From NCBI GenBank assembly GCA_910588215.1, contig CAJUQJ010000029.1, positions 1 through 53,153 of the forward strand: a stretch of 53,153 nucleotides of DNA, read 5' to 3'. The translations under genes were made by a program, and so were the position numbers. Positions within the stretch are counted from its first letter, which is position 1. Each line of letters opens with the position of its first letter. Positions 17,301 to 26,901 of this stretch are shown in pieces. Below the pieces are notes generated by a model, which was not told where the DNA came from, ran no database searches, and saw only the letters and a program-made list of their open reading frames with translations. The stretch comes from an uncultured Lachnospiraceae bacterium (lineage in GTDB: Bacteria; Bacillota; Clostridia; Lachnospirales; Lachnospiraceae).

Positions 17301-18548
17301 ATGGAAGAACAACAGCATACCTACACTTATCTGGAGACCAACGGTGAATTCAAGATGCGTGAGTTGGACAAACGCGATCTGGAGCAATTTAATGCACTGC
17401 TTCAGTATGCGTTTCAGGTCACCTCTTACGATCTATTCCAGACCGGATGGGAACAGGACGAGATCAAATACGCGAAACGTCCTATTCTCGAAGAAGCCTA
17501 CGTGCTGGGCTGGTTTTACCAAGACAGACTGGCATCAATGATCGTTGTCTATTCCATGAAAGTCAACGTCCACGATACGATCATAGATATGGGCGGTATT
17601 ACCGGTGTGGCCACCTACCCGGAATATACGGGCCGCGGGTTGATCCATGCATTGATGCGGCACGCACTGGACTACATACACCGGAACGGAATGCTTCTTT
17701 CCTTCCTCTACCCCTACTCGATCCCCTTTTACCGCAAGATGGGATGGGAGATTGTGTCAGACAAACTTTCCTTCACCGTCAAGGATACGCAGCTTCCCAA
17801 GATGCGCCCAGTGGACGGCATGGTGGAGCGCGTCAGCCTGGATTCCGAAGATTATCACAATGTGCATTCCTATTTTGCCCTGCAGCGGCACGGTGCACTC
17901 ATTCGTGATTCCCTTTCCTGGGAAGAATACTGGCGCTGGGACAATGACGACATGATCGCCGCAGTCTATTACAGCAAGGAACATAAGCCTCTGGGCTATG
18001 TAGTCTACTATATCGCCAACGAGATCTTTCACATCAAAGAAATGGTCTACCTTAATATCGAGGCCAACTACGGACTCTGGAACTATATCAGCGCTCATTT
18101 TTCTATGATCACACAGGTGCAGGGCGATAACTATTCCGGCGAACCGATGGCCTATCTGTTCGAGGACAGCGAGATTACGGAGACGATTTCCCCGTACATC
18201 ATGGCGCGGATCATTGATGTCAGAAAGTTCCTGGCCGAATATCCTTTCCAGATACAGCCGGAGGAACTGAAAATTCACTTTCTTGTACATGACGAGATGG
18301 CTCCCTGGAATGAAGGCGACTATATGCTCTCCTGGCACAACGGCAAGACTGTCTGTGAACAGGTCGAGAATAACCAGTCCATCAATGTGGTGGAACTGTC
18401 CGTCAATACCCTGACCGCCATGCTGATGGGATATAAGCGGCCTTCCTACCTCTATGAACATGAGAAGATCAAGACCGAATATTATATGCTGACATGGCTG
18501 GAGCGCCTGATTCCCGTCGAAAAACCATATTTTTCGGATTATTTTTGA
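17301..18548 (+). CDS. Eis-like GNAT acetyltransferase with a C-terminal SCP2-like domain
   Basis: A 415-residue multi-domain acetyltransferase of the Eis type. The N-terminal GNAT fold shows GGITGVATYPEYTGRGLIHA with the acetyl-CoA loop, then SFLYPYSIPFYRKMGWE. A second GNAT-like region covers the middle, and the C-terminal stretch ending LTAMLMGYKRPSYL is typical of the sterol-carrier-like domain. Eis enzymes acetylate amines, including aminoglycosides in mycobacteria, but the substrate in gut Firmicutes is unknown. GAGGA precedes the ATG at 17301. It converges with the polysaccharide locus. Confidence 0.88.
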   Translation: MEEQQHTYTYLETNGEFKMRELDKRDLEQFNALLQYAFQVTSYDLFQTGWEQDEIKYAKRPILEEAYVLGWFYQDRLASMIVVYSMKVNVHDTIIDMGGITGVATYPEYTGRGLIHALMRHALDYIHRNGMLLSFLYPYSIPFYRKMGWEIVSDKLSFTVKDTQLPKMRPVDGMVERVSLDSEDYHNVHSYFALQRHGALIRDSLSWEEYWRWDNDDMIAAVYYSKEHKPLGYVVYYIANEIFHIKEMVYLNIEANYGLWNYISAHFSMITQVQGDNYSGEPMAYLFEDSEITETISPYIMARIIDVRKFLAEYPFQIQPEELKIHFLVHDEMAPWNEGDYMLSWHNGKTVCEQVENNQSINVVELSVNTLTAMLMGYKRPSYLYEHEKIKTEYYMLTWLERLIPVEKPYFSDYF

Positions 18549-18630
18549 TTCCCCGCCCCGGCTGATCGCCAGCGGGAAGAAGATTCGCAGAGCATAATCC
18601 GAAATTCTGCTCCCGTCCTCAGCACAAACG

Positions 18631-20367
18631 CTACGGAATGGAAGTAAGATAATATACCTCACAATATTTTTCCGTAGTAACATGCGTTGTCTCGGAAATC
18701 TTCCCATTGCTATCCATGACTCTGCCGATCTGCGCCTTGCTATCTGCCCCGTTTGCGACATATACCACCAACGATTCTGCCTCTTTTATCCTGTCATCTC
18801 TGATCTCATCCACGCTGTCGGCAGCGGCAAAATAAACTTCTGAATATACAAACAACTCATCCGCCACGTCCCAGATACACCATTCCGCCCCCGGCTCATA
18901 CAGGTAGATTACAGGCGTGTTCTCCCTTTCCCACTCCTGCGCATATTCCAGCTGTTCCCTATCCTCCTGATAGAGAAATACTACCCTGCCTGCCTTAAGT
19001 CCTGCCACATCAATGATCAGGCAGATCACCACTGCTGCCGCAAAGCCATACGCGCTTTTCCCTACTTTCTTCCGCCTGCTGTCCGTTTGCCAGACTGCTC
19101 CCGACTGCTTCGCGCCATCCTTATCTGTCACCTTTTCCAGTGCCGCATGTCCCTCAAGACAAATGCTGCCGATCGTCCACAGCGCCTGAAAAAGCAGCAG
19201 CACGATCATCCCATAAACCGGCAGCTGATACCGGTTGGAAGTATCCCCCAGCAAAAGCGCCGTCTTAGACACCGTCAGAAAATACCCCAGCACGGCAAAA
19301 GACAAGATTACATAGTTGACATTGTCTATTCCCTTCCCGGCATCTTTTTCCCTGACTTTCCCTTCCTTGCCCCTCCGCAGGCCCTTCTGCCTGTAAACGG
19401 TCACCGCCAAAACCAGAAGCAAAAGCAAAAGTACCGGCAACATCTTCCCGAAAACAAATTCATCCAGCAATTCATAGAAAAAGTTCAAGCGCTCCAGTGT
19501 ATTCGACAGATCAAAGAAATTCTCCGTGGCCTGCGCCCCTCTCTGCCCCCGGAACATCTGCCCAAGACAGGACGGATATGTCAGATAAGCCAGCGCAAAC
19601 GCGACCGCCTGGCTCACACCATATCGTAAGCAGTTCCACAGCTTCCTCTCCCTCCACAACATCCACACACCAAATGCGACAGCCAGATAAAACAAGAAGA
19701 TGAAATAGTAATACTGCGTCAAAAATCCCAGATACGTCACCGCCGCCATCGGCACCAGGCACCTGAATACCGGCAGGTTTTTCCATTTCCCGGAAGCCAA
19801 ATGCTCCGCCGCCTGCACATGCACGGTGGCACACAGCAGCACGAACGTCGTCAGCATCTCATACATCCTGATAAAGACCACGCCGCTCATGGCTGCCGGA
19901 GATAAGCCATAGAACAGCATCACAAGCAGAGCCAGATTCTGCTTCCGGCCACTCACCCGATACGCCAGATAAGCCAACAATGCAATATTGACACCCCACA
20001 GCACGAGGTTTACCGACAACCCGATCCACTTCGAGAACACCCCCGGTGCCAACGAAGCGACCGTATGGAATACCCAGTAATACATCGGCGGATGCACATC
20101 CCAAGACTGCACCAATTTCACCAAGCCATACTGGAAGCCCTGCCCTGGCAGCACTACAAATTCATTCCGGTAAGTATCCCGGTCCATCCACTGCCCATCC
20201 TCCACATAGAATCCGTTCGTACGCGCCGTAGAATAATACGTGTAATATTCATCCTCATGAAATCCCTGTTTCTGCACACAGAAATAGAAGGCGGTCACCA
20301 TCTGCACCACCCAGATCATCAGAAACGCTGCAAGATATTTTCTTCTCTTATTCCCGTTATCCATCAT
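18631..20367 (-). CDS. GT39-like membrane glycosyltransferase
   Basis: A polytopic membrane protein of about 578 residues with 10 or more hydrophobic segments. The first external loop carries FHEDEYYTYYS, and WDVHPPMYYWVFHTVAS follows; an acidic pair before an HPP-YYW motif is the hallmark of PMT/ArnT-like enzymes that use polyprenyl-phosphate sugar donors. A soluble C-terminal tail (from EDREQLEYAQEWERE) ends the protein. It is the last gene of the polysaccharide operon. The start is uncertain; 20367 has GGTGG upstream and 20385 is an alternative. Confidence 0.78.
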   Translation of the reverse strand: MMDNGNKRRKYLAAFLMIWVVQMVTAFYFCVQKQGFHEDEYYTYYSTARTNGFYVEDGQWMDRDTYRNEFVVLPGQGFQYGLVKLVQSWDVHPPMYYWVFHTVASLAPGVFSKWIGLSVNLVLWGVNIALLAYLAYRVSGRKQNLALLVMLFYGLSPAAMSGVVFIRMYEMLTTFVLLCATVHVQAAEHLASGKWKNLPVFRCLVPMAAVTYLGFLTQYYYFIFLFYLAVAFGVWMLWRERKLWNCLRYGVSQAVAFALAYLTYPSCLGQMFRGQRGAQATENFFDLSNTLERLNFFYELLDEFVFGKMLPVLLLLLLVLAVTVYRQKGLRRGKEGKVREKDAGKGIDNVNYVILSFAVLGYFLTVSKTALLLGDTSNRYQLPVYGMIVLLLFQALWTIGSICLEGHAALEKVTDKDGAKQSGAVWQTDSRRKKVGKSAYGFAAAVVICLIIDVAGLKAGRVVFLYQEDREQLEYAQEWERENTPVIYLYEPGAEWCIWDVADELFVYSEVYFAAADSVDEIRDDRIKEAESLVVYVANGADSKAQIGRVMDSNGKISETTHVTTEKYCEVYYLTSIP

Positions 20368-20441
20368 CGCCCACCATACTTCCATGATCCTGCCGCACGA
20401 AAATCTCAAGTCCATGCAGGGAATGCCCGTTCCCTATATAC

Positions 20442-21428
20442 CTATACAGGATGCCGTACAAAGGCATGTACCTTCCGCACCATTCTCGGTGCAGCGGTCA
20501 GCGCTAACAGATAAGCCTTATTCTTCCCCGTCAAATACGGATTCCTCACCGTGTCTTTCACATGCCGCCTCAAATACCGCTTCACGCATTGATAGAAATC
20601 ATTCTTCCTCACCATCTGCGGGATCGGTATATGCAGGAGATAGTCCAGTCTTTGGAACAGGTTAAACCGTATCGCATACACATGCAGTTCCGGATAAACC
20701 CTGTCCACAAGCTCCTGCATACGATCTGCATTGTCCACGATATCCAGAAAGACCCGCGAAAAACTGTCCCTCGTCTTCCTGCGGGTCGTGCTCTCCTGCC
20801 TGCACACCACGTGATAGCACTGCTTCGGTAAGATCGTGATGCCCTCTATCTCCTGCAGCATTTCCACCAAAAGTCTGAAATCCTCGTTCAGGACGCCCTC
20901 CGGAAACCTGTGTTTCCTAAACAGTTCCCGTCTGATCAGCTTGGTGCAGAACGAGCAGTCTCCCCTGTGCAGCAGCAATTCCCGCAGAAAATCCTCTGTC
21001 CTGCAGAACCGTACCTGCTCCGGAGGAATGCATACATCCGGCAGTCGCCGCCCCAGGTCGTCCACCTCATCCCGAGAAATCTGCACCACATCTCCCGGCC
21101 TGTCATGCATGGCATCCATCATCAGTTCATACATATCCGGCTCAATATGATCGTCGCTGTCCACAAATCCCAGATATGCCCCGGACGCCAGACCAATCCC
21201 CATATTCCGCGCCGAAGAAGCGCCGCCGTTCTCTTTATGGTAAACACGGATACGCTCGTCTTCCCGCGCAAGCCTCTCACACAGCGCACCCGTTCCGTCC
21301 GAAGACCCGTCATCGATCAACAGGATCTCCAGCGCAGCATATGTCTGCGCACTGATCGACCTCACACACCTCTCCAGGCAGTCTATCGAATTGTATACCG
21401 GCACGATCACACTAATCTTCTCATTCAT
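20442..21428 (-). CDS. Glycosyltransferase family 2
   Basis: A 328-residue GT-A fold enzyme. Seen: the nucleotide-binding start ISVIVPVYNSIDCLERCV, LLIDDGSSDGTGALCE, and the metal-binding FVDSDDHIEPDMYE. It transfers a sugar from a nucleotide donor to the growing repeat unit at the inner membrane face; the donor cannot be read from sequence. It lies between a GT4 gene and the GT39-like gene on the same strand. Confidence 0.92.
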   Translation of the reverse strand: MNEKISVIVPVYNSIDCLERCVRSISAQTYAALEILLIDDGSSDGTGALCERLAREDERIRVYHKENGGASSARNMGIGLASGAYLGFVDSDDHIEPDMYELMMDAMHDRPGDVVQISRDEVDDLGRRLPDVCIPPEQVRFCRTEDFLRELLLHRGDCSFCTKLIRRELFRKHRFPEGVLNEDFRLLVEMLQEIEGITILPKQCYHVVCRQESTTRRKTRDSFSRVFLDIVDNADRMQELVDRVYPELHVYAIRFNLFQRLDYLLHIPIPQMVRKNDFYQCVKRYLRRHVKDTVRNPYLTGKNKAYLLALTAAPRMVRKVHAFVRHPV

Positions 21429-21477
21429 AGTTTACCGCTTCCATTCACTGTCTGTCTCCAACCTTTCCTGTCCGGCA

Positions 21478-22629
21478 TCACCTCGGCCACACCACCGGTG
21501 CCACACTTAAGGGCCCGTCCGCCGCCGGCAGGATCTTCCCGTCCAGCAGTCCTTGTGCAAACCGTAGCAGTTCCTTCGCCGCACACTCTGCATTCCATAC
21601 ATCCCGGATCGTCTCATAAGCCGCACGCCCCATACTCTTACGCATCTCCCAATTTTCAAACAGATCCAAAACCAGCGCTTCCATCCCTTCATACTTATCC
21701 TTCGGATACACTAGTCCGTTCTCTCCGTGTCGGATCAGATAAGGCGCAGCCCCTACCTGCTCATTGACCACCTCCACGCAGCCGCTGTTCATGCCTTCAT
21801 TGACCACAGCGCCCCAGCCTTCCAGGTGATTACTTGTGAAAAGATGAATATGGCACCGCTCCATCACATCCCGCACCCGCTCCGGCTCCGTATAGCCGTA
21901 GAATCGAAAGCATTCCGCCAGACCCGCCGCTTTCACATCCTGTCTGATCTGCGCATCCAGCTCTCCGTCTCCCAGCATATGCATGTAAAAAGGATACCCT
22001 CTCCTGCGCAGCGTTCCTGCCAGCCGCACTACATATTCCGGGTGCTTTAACGGAATAAACCGCCCAGCCCACACGATATGCAGCCTGCCGTCCTGCATCT
22101 TCATGGACGCAAACTGCTCCTCACTGTAAATCCGCAGCTTTGTAAAGTATCCCCACCGGAACAGCTTGCCCGGATACGCCCCGATCAGTCGGAAATCTGC
22201 CGCCGCATAGGCTCCGGCGCACAACATACATATATTTTTTGTGCGATATTTGATGTGCTCCTGATATTTGGCCATCAGCCCACGGGGGGAGACTGCCTTC
22301 CACTGTCCTTCCCGGTACAGTCGTTCGCTCACTCGCATCGTCACCTTCCCGGAAGCAAGTCTTGCCGCTGCGATATCTTCCCGCTCCGACCAGCCAAACA
22401 GCACCACATCACTCTCCGCGATTTTCTTACGGCACTCGTATTCCTCCTCATACAGGCAGAGCACATAGGGCAGTGTCCGCACATCCACACCCCACCCCAT
22501 GGCAACCCGCTCTTCCTCCATGGGCATGGTCTGGATAAAAGTAAAGGCATTCCCCAGCTTATGCCAAAGCGCCTCACACAGAGGAATCTGATGGTGATTG
22601 ATATAATTCGACACAAACGTAAAGGTCAT
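21478..22629 (-). CDS. Glycosyltransferase family 4
   Basis: A 383-residue GT-B fold enzyme. The C-terminal donor domain shows HIVWAGRFIPLKHPEYVVRL, FYGYTEPERVRDVMERCHIH and NEGMNSGCVEVVNEQVGAAPYLI in outline, including the EG-containing E-x7-E type region of GT4. The start codon overlaps the stop of the preceding GT4 gene by four bases (ATGA), so translation is coupled. It is part of the polysaccharide operon. Confidence 0.9.
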   Translation of the reverse strand: MTFTFVSNYINHHQIPLCEALWHKLGNAFTFIQTMPMEEERVAMGWGVDVRTLPYVLCLYEEEYECRKKIAESDVVLFGWSEREDIAAARLASGKVTMRVSERLYREGQWKAVSPRGLMAKYQEHIKYRTKNICMLCAGAYAAADFRLIGAYPGKLFRWGYFTKLRIYSEEQFASMKMQDGRLHIVWAGRFIPLKHPEYVVRLAGTLRRRGYPFYMHMLGDGELDAQIRQDVKAAGLAECFRFYGYTEPERVRDVMERCHIHLFTSNHLEGWGAVVNEGMNSGCVEVVNEQVGAAPYLIRHGENGLVYPKDKYEGMEALVLDLFENWEMRKSMGRAAYETIRDVWNAECAAKELLRFAQGLLDGKILPAADGPLSVAPVVWPR

Positions 22630-23912
22630 GAAAGCATCTCCCGATAGATGCGGATCAACCGGTAATAATTCTGCTCCGCATCGTGATTCACCCGCGCATG
22701 TTTCCTGGCATTATCCGAAAAGCGCTCCACAATAGCTTCTTTCGTGAAAATCTCCATGATCCTGTCAGCCAGCGCTTCCACATCTCCCGCCGGATATAGC
22801 ATACCGTCCCCGCCATCCGTCAGCAGATTATGTACACCTCCCACATCCGCCGCCACGCAGGGCACTCCCAACAGCATCGCCTCCCCCAGTGAATTGGGCG
22901 AGTTCTCCAACGCAGATGGCATCACAAACAGATGGCTTTTCAAGAACTGTGCCTTCATCTCCTCCGCCGAAAGCCGTCCGAGCATCGTCACATGCTCCGT
23001 CAACTGTCTCTCTCTGATCAGCCTCCGCAGATATTTTCCATATGCGGACAATTTCATCCTGTCCTGCCACGTATCCGTATCAATGATATTGCTGCCAGCC
23101 ACATAGACATGCGCCTCCGGGAACTGTTCCAGTACCCTCGGCATAGCCTGCAGAAGATAATGAAATCCCTTTAACGGATAATCGCCCTGGCTTAAGAAAA
23201 TACTGTAAGGCTCACAGGCCGTTCTCTTCCATCTGTCGCGATAAAATATGCTGCGCAGTGTCTCATTCAGATAATGATACTTGGCAGACGGATTGAGCTT
23301 CGCAGCCTGCGTCCGGTCAAAATCCGTCCTGCCTGCCACATGCCCCGTCATCCCCAGGGCCTCCTTCTCATGTTCACCGCGCTTCTTGAATTTCTTCTGC
23401 TGCTGCCGGAGGCTGTCCTGCCTGATCCTGTCACGCAGCGTCACCTGCCGCTGCACCTTCATCGGCAGATCGGCCATGTACTCCTCCGCGATACAGCCGC
23501 ACAGCCCCTGCATACTGACCAGCGTCCTCTCCGGACGCCCAAACATCCTGACGCAGGCCAGCGTGTGCGGAAATTCCGTTCCGAAAATATGCACGATATC
23601 CGGCTCAAAATCCTGCAGGATACTCCGAAACCGCGCTTCCAGTGTGGCGTCGTAGATTTCCGGCGTATCCAGATTCTCTACAAATCCATAGCACCTACAG
23701 GACATACTCTCTCCCAGCTGCATATTTCTCTCGAAGTCTCCCATCTCTTCGTCCACCGGAAATGCGATCCCCAATTCAATCCGATTCCTTCCCCGCTCCA
23801 GAACGACTCGCTCCAACAGCCCGCTCAGCCAGCCTTCTCTGTTGCTGTAGGAGACTCCCAGCTGTCTGGCAATTGTAGGAATCATAATGTTACATATCCA
23901 CAATACCTTCAT
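22626..23912 (-). CDS. Glycosyltransferase family 4
   Basis: A 428-residue GT-B enzyme. It begins MKVLWICNIMIPTIARQLG, and the N-terminal domain contains DIVHIFGTEFPHTLA. The donor domain shows SIFLSQGDYPLKGFHYLLQA and PSALENSPNSLGEAMLLGVP with the conserved E-x7-E region. The ATG at 23912 follows AAAAGGGG by a few bases; a longer frame upstream lacks a ribosome site. It overlaps the next GT4 gene by four bases. Confidence 0.9.
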   Translation of the reverse strand: MKVLWICNIMIPTIARQLGVSYSNREGWLSGLLERVVLERGRNRIELGIAFPVDEEMGDFERNMQLGESMSCRCYGFVENLDTPEIYDATLEARFRSILQDFEPDIVHIFGTEFPHTLACVRMFGRPERTLVSMQGLCGCIAEEYMADLPMKVQRQVTLRDRIRQDSLRQQQKKFKKRGEHEKEALGMTGHVAGRTDFDRTQAAKLNPSAKYHYLNETLRSIFYRDRWKRTACEPYSIFLSQGDYPLKGFHYLLQAMPRVLEQFPEAHVYVAGSNIIDTDTWQDRMKLSAYGKYLRRLIRERQLTEHVTMLGRLSAEEMKAQFLKSHLFVMPSALENSPNSLGEAMLLGVPCVAADVGGVHNLLTDGGDGMLYPAGDVEALADRIMEIFTKEAIVERFSDNARKHARVNHDAEQNYYRLIRIYREMLS

Positions 23913-23935
23913 GTTTTCCCCTTTTCCGGACATTG

Positions 23936-24811
23936 CTATGCCCTGCCGTTTTTCCGATATACCTTCCTCTTCACACTCTGGTACAGCCCTGCCAAAGCCG
24001 GATTCCCCGCGATCCATGTCCTAAGCGGCGCGAGTGTCAAAAGCATGATCAGCCGATATCCAAGCACTCTGGCCGCCGGCATATATTTCGCCACGATTTC
24101 CTTATGCTCCAATTTCGATCTTTTCCTGTTCGCTTTTGTCTCCGAGAATCCGCCACCTTCGTAGAATGCCACCGTCACGGGCATATATACAGATTCCGCA
24201 CCGCCCTCATAGCGGCACCAGAGAAAATGCTCATAGTCGGCACGCACTCGGTACTTCGTGTCAAATTTTCTCTTCTTTAACAGATCCGTCGCATAAAAGC
24301 AGGCCTGATGGCACGGCAGATTCCGGTAACACGCAAAATCGTTAAGTGCCGGGTTCGACTGAACCATTGTCCCGGTCACCTGTTCACATATATTCCCATA
24401 GAAAATACAGGGTCTCTTTTTCTGCGCATGTCGCAAGTCATCCTGCAGCCGCTTTTCCCCGGTATCTCCGCGTCCCTCGATCTGTTCTCTGACCTTCGCC
24501 AACACTTGACCGTCATAAAAGCTGTCCCCGCAGTTCAAGAAGAAGATGTACTCACCGCCGGCATATTCCACCGCCTGATTCATGGCGTCGTAGATCCCCG
24601 TATCTTTCTCCTGTCGGTACACTCTGAGCCGATGATCAGACTCTCCCGCCTTCTCCAACTCATCCAGGAACTCCGTCGTAGCCTTGTCTGTAGAGACGCC
24701 GTCCTTAATAACGATCTCATAGTCCTGTTCCGTCTGCCTACGGATGCTTTCCACAGTCTTGCGCAGCTTCTCTCCCGCATTCAGACAAACTACGATGATG
24801 CTGAAAGTCAT
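23936..24811 (-). CDS. Glycosyltransferase family 2 (WcaE/colanic-type)
   Basis: A 291-residue GT-A enzyme. Seen: FSIIVVCLNAGEKLRKTVES at the N-terminus, VIKDGVSTDKATTEFLD, DTGIYDAMNQAVEYAGGEYI and the metal-site FLNCGDSFYD, a pattern typical of the colanic-acid WcaE-like branch. An AGGGGG ribosome site precedes the ATG. It is the gene after the EpsG-type polymerase in the same operon. Confidence 0.9.
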   Translation of the reverse strand: MTFSIIVVCLNAGEKLRKTVESIRRQTEQDYEIVIKDGVSTDKATTEFLDELEKAGESDHRLRVYRQEKDTGIYDAMNQAVEYAGGEYIFFLNCGDSFYDGQVLAKVREQIEGRGDTGEKRLQDDLRHAQKKRPCIFYGNICEQVTGTMVQSNPALNDFACYRNLPCHQACFYATDLLKKRKFDTKYRVRADYEHFLWCRYEGGAESVYMPVTVAFYEGGGFSETKANRKRSKLEHKEIVAKYMPAARVLGYRLIMLLTLAPLRTWIAGNPALAGLYQSVKRKVYRKNGRA

Positions 24812-24851
24812 AAGATGCCCCCTTCCCTCTTCGATCGGATACCTTGTCGCA

Positions 24852-25985
24852 TTAATTCACATCCGACAAAATATTGACCATATCATGGAATAAAAATGTC
24901 TTATACGGCAAGATCAGAATCCCGTCATTGCCTGCCCTGCTCATATAGATCATAAAATACAGGATTGCCGCAGACAGCATCCCCACCCGGAACACTCTGC
25001 GCCATTTCGCATCCCTGATTTGTCCGAGCAGCATCGGCAGATACAATATGTGGCTGACCGTAAGATAATACCCGATACGGGATATGATCGGCAGGAACGA
25101 ACAAAACACGTACAAAACGAGCGCGCCCAAATTTAAGTAGAAATAGAAATGCTCTGCCGCCACATCCTCTTCCTCGATCTCTTCCGTCCCACGCCGTTTC
25201 TTTTCCAAATACGCGATCGCTGCAAACAGCATCACCGCCGTGCAGCGCAGGATATTGATATAACTTGTCCCGCCTTCCAGATATTCCGTGTCCTCATAAG
25301 TCGGATACAACAACACGACCAGCTTCAAATACAGGTCCTGGCAGAATAAAAAAGTCGTACAAAAAAGCGCTCCTACAGCAAGCTGCCACTTCTTCCACGG
25401 CAGTGTTGCAAGCAAATATAAGGGAATCACCACCAGCAGCGACTTGTGGAAAGTCGACCCGAGCAAGATCAATACCAGGAATCTTCCCCACTGCCTGCGC
25501 AGCACAAATTTCATGGAATACAGCGCAAGTGCCAGCGCAAAATAGTACCGCACGGTACTGAACGTCTGGAAATAGTATCCAAGCGCCATAAAGAGGAAGA
25601 ACGTAAGCGGAAAGTCCTCGCTCTGTTCATACATCGCCAACAGGAAGATCCCCACCGTTGCAAATGCATAGACCGCAAATACCAACAGATAATTCTCAAA
25701 TCCCGACAGCCCATACACCAGCTTCACCAACAGATTGAAGCCGATCTCCGTCGGCACATAAGCGTCACAGTTGACCAGGTGCATGAATTCCACATACTTG
25801 GCATAGTCATTGCCCACGTTTAGCCTACACGCAGACAACGCAAAAAGCAGCAGAAAAACGGCAAACAGACAGATCCTATTGCACGTCTGCTGTCTTGTCG
25901 TCCTATATGGCTGCGTCACCGGCCTGCAGTTCACCATGCCGGCGAGCAGCGCTGTTACCGCCGTCACCGTAATATACAGAATCAT
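24852..25985 (-). CDS. EpsG family polysaccharide polymerase-like membrane protein
   Basis: A 377-residue polytopic membrane protein with about nine hydrophobic segments. The segment SACRLNVGNDYAKYVEFM resembles the R-x-x-x-G-D-Y motif of the EpsG family, and QTFSTVRYYFALALALYS and LLGSTFHKSLLVVIPLYL are the other conserved stretches. EpsG proteins are thought to polymerise repeat units on the outer face of the membrane. It is the only polymerase candidate in the locus. The ribosome site is weak. Confidence 0.85.
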   Translation of the reverse strand: MILYITVTAVTALLAGMVNCRPVTQPYRTTRQQTCNRICLFAVFLLLFALSACRLNVGNDYAKYVEFMHLVNCDAYVPTEIGFNLLVKLVYGLSGFENYLLVFAVYAFATVGIFLLAMYEQSEDFPLTFFLFMALGYYFQTFSTVRYYFALALALYSMKFVLRRQWGRFLVLILLGSTFHKSLLVVIPLYLLATLPWKKWQLAVGALFCTTFLFCQDLYLKLVVLLYPTYEDTEYLEGGTSYINILRCTAVMLFAAIAYLEKKRRGTEEIEEEDVAAEHFYFYLNLGALVLYVFCSFLPIISRIGYYLTVSHILYLPMLLGQIRDAKWRRVFRVGMLSAAILYFMIYMSRAGNDGILILPYKTFLFHDMVNILSDVN

Positions 25986-26108
25986 CTACCGCCGTTGTCC
26001 TTTCCCGGTCCTTCCTTCTTATTACCGCATCGTCCTGTTACTGCCTGAGCCTGTCCCTATCAAACCGTCTATGCCTGTCTTGCCCAATGTCGTTACATTA
26101 AACTTACC

Positions 26109-26900
26109 TCAAGGACATTGCCGGCCTTCCCTCACTCCGTCCTTCATCCACCGGAATGCCTTCCCAAGCGGAACATCCCTGCACATCTTTCGTCTGTGCA
26201 CCCACAGGAAACGAAGGGACAACGGCAGCGCCATCCGTCCATACAGATAGTGGTAGAGCACTCCCCTGTCTCGGAAGAATTTCTCATGATACCCGGTAAA
26301 CCAAGTCGATTCCCGCTCCTTCTCTTCCCCAATGCAGATCGTATGCGAATATATCTTCATGCCGGCTTTCAGGCAATCGCGCAGAAAGAGACTGTCCTCC
26401 CCATTGCTGTATCTGGCGCCTCCGCCAAAAAGCAGGGAATAATGCACATTAGCCCGCAGCAGCGCCTCATGTCTGGCCGTAATGCTGTATGCCGGATAGC
26501 GTCCGTAATTCCGATGATCGATCCGATGAATGTCCTTATTCCAGTAAGTGCGTCTGGCAGGCGCTACCTTCACATTGACCAAGATCATATCCGCATCCGG
26601 CAGTTCCTCGTATATCCTGCGAATCCGCTCCTGATAGTCCTTGTGCAGCACGATATCCTCATCGGAGAAAACGCAGATATCCGCCGCAGCATGCAGAAGC
26701 GCCGTATTACGGCTGAGTCCCACACCTCTCTCCGGCATGGTAAAGACCTGTATCTTATGCCCTGCTTTCTCAAATTCCTCATATCCGTACCGATTACTCT
26801 GATTCACGATCACGGCGTCACTGCAGATGTTCATCCGCTCCGCCAGCAGCACCGCATCCTGCTCCACCGCAGACACCAACAGCTGTACCCTCTTCTTCAT
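26109..26900 (-). CDS. GT2-like glycosyltransferase
   Basis: A 263-residue protein that starts MKKRVQLLVSAVEQDAVLLA. It contains RGVGLSRNTALLHAAADI and FSDEDIVLHKDYQERI, the position of the metal-binding acidic motif in GT-A enzymes (here DED). The C-terminal half has GGARYSNGEDSLFLRDCLKA. A divergent GT2-like transferase is the best reading; the sugar is unknown. GGAGG lies five bases before the ATG, and the gene starts one base after the stop of the Wzz-like gene, so they are coupled. Confidence 0.8.
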   Translation of the reverse strand: MKKRVQLLVSAVEQDAVLLAERMNICSDAVIVNQSNRYGYEEFEKAGHKIQVFTMPERGVGLSRNTALLHAAADICVFSDEDIVLHKDYQERIRRIYEELPDADMILVNVKVAPARRTYWNKDIHRIDHRNYGRYPAYSITARHEALLRANVHYSLLFGGGARYSNGEDSLFLRDCLKAGMKIYSHTICIGEEKERESTWFTGYHEKFFRDRGVLYHYLYGRMALPLSLRFLWVHRRKMCRDVPLGKAFRWMKDGVREGRQCP

Positions 26901-26901
26901 C

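Noticed and set aside
18549..18578. Possible terminator between the convergent Eis-like and GT39-like genes
   Set aside because: The TTCCCCGC / GCGGGAA pairing needs a bulge and neither side has a T-run.
17757..18761. Minus-strand frame of 334 codons
   Set aside because: It overlaps the Eis-like gene and the end of the GT39-like gene; no ribosome site or motif is present.
20910..21767. Plus-strand frame of 285 codons
   Set aside because: It is antisense to two glycosyltransferases with intact motifs.
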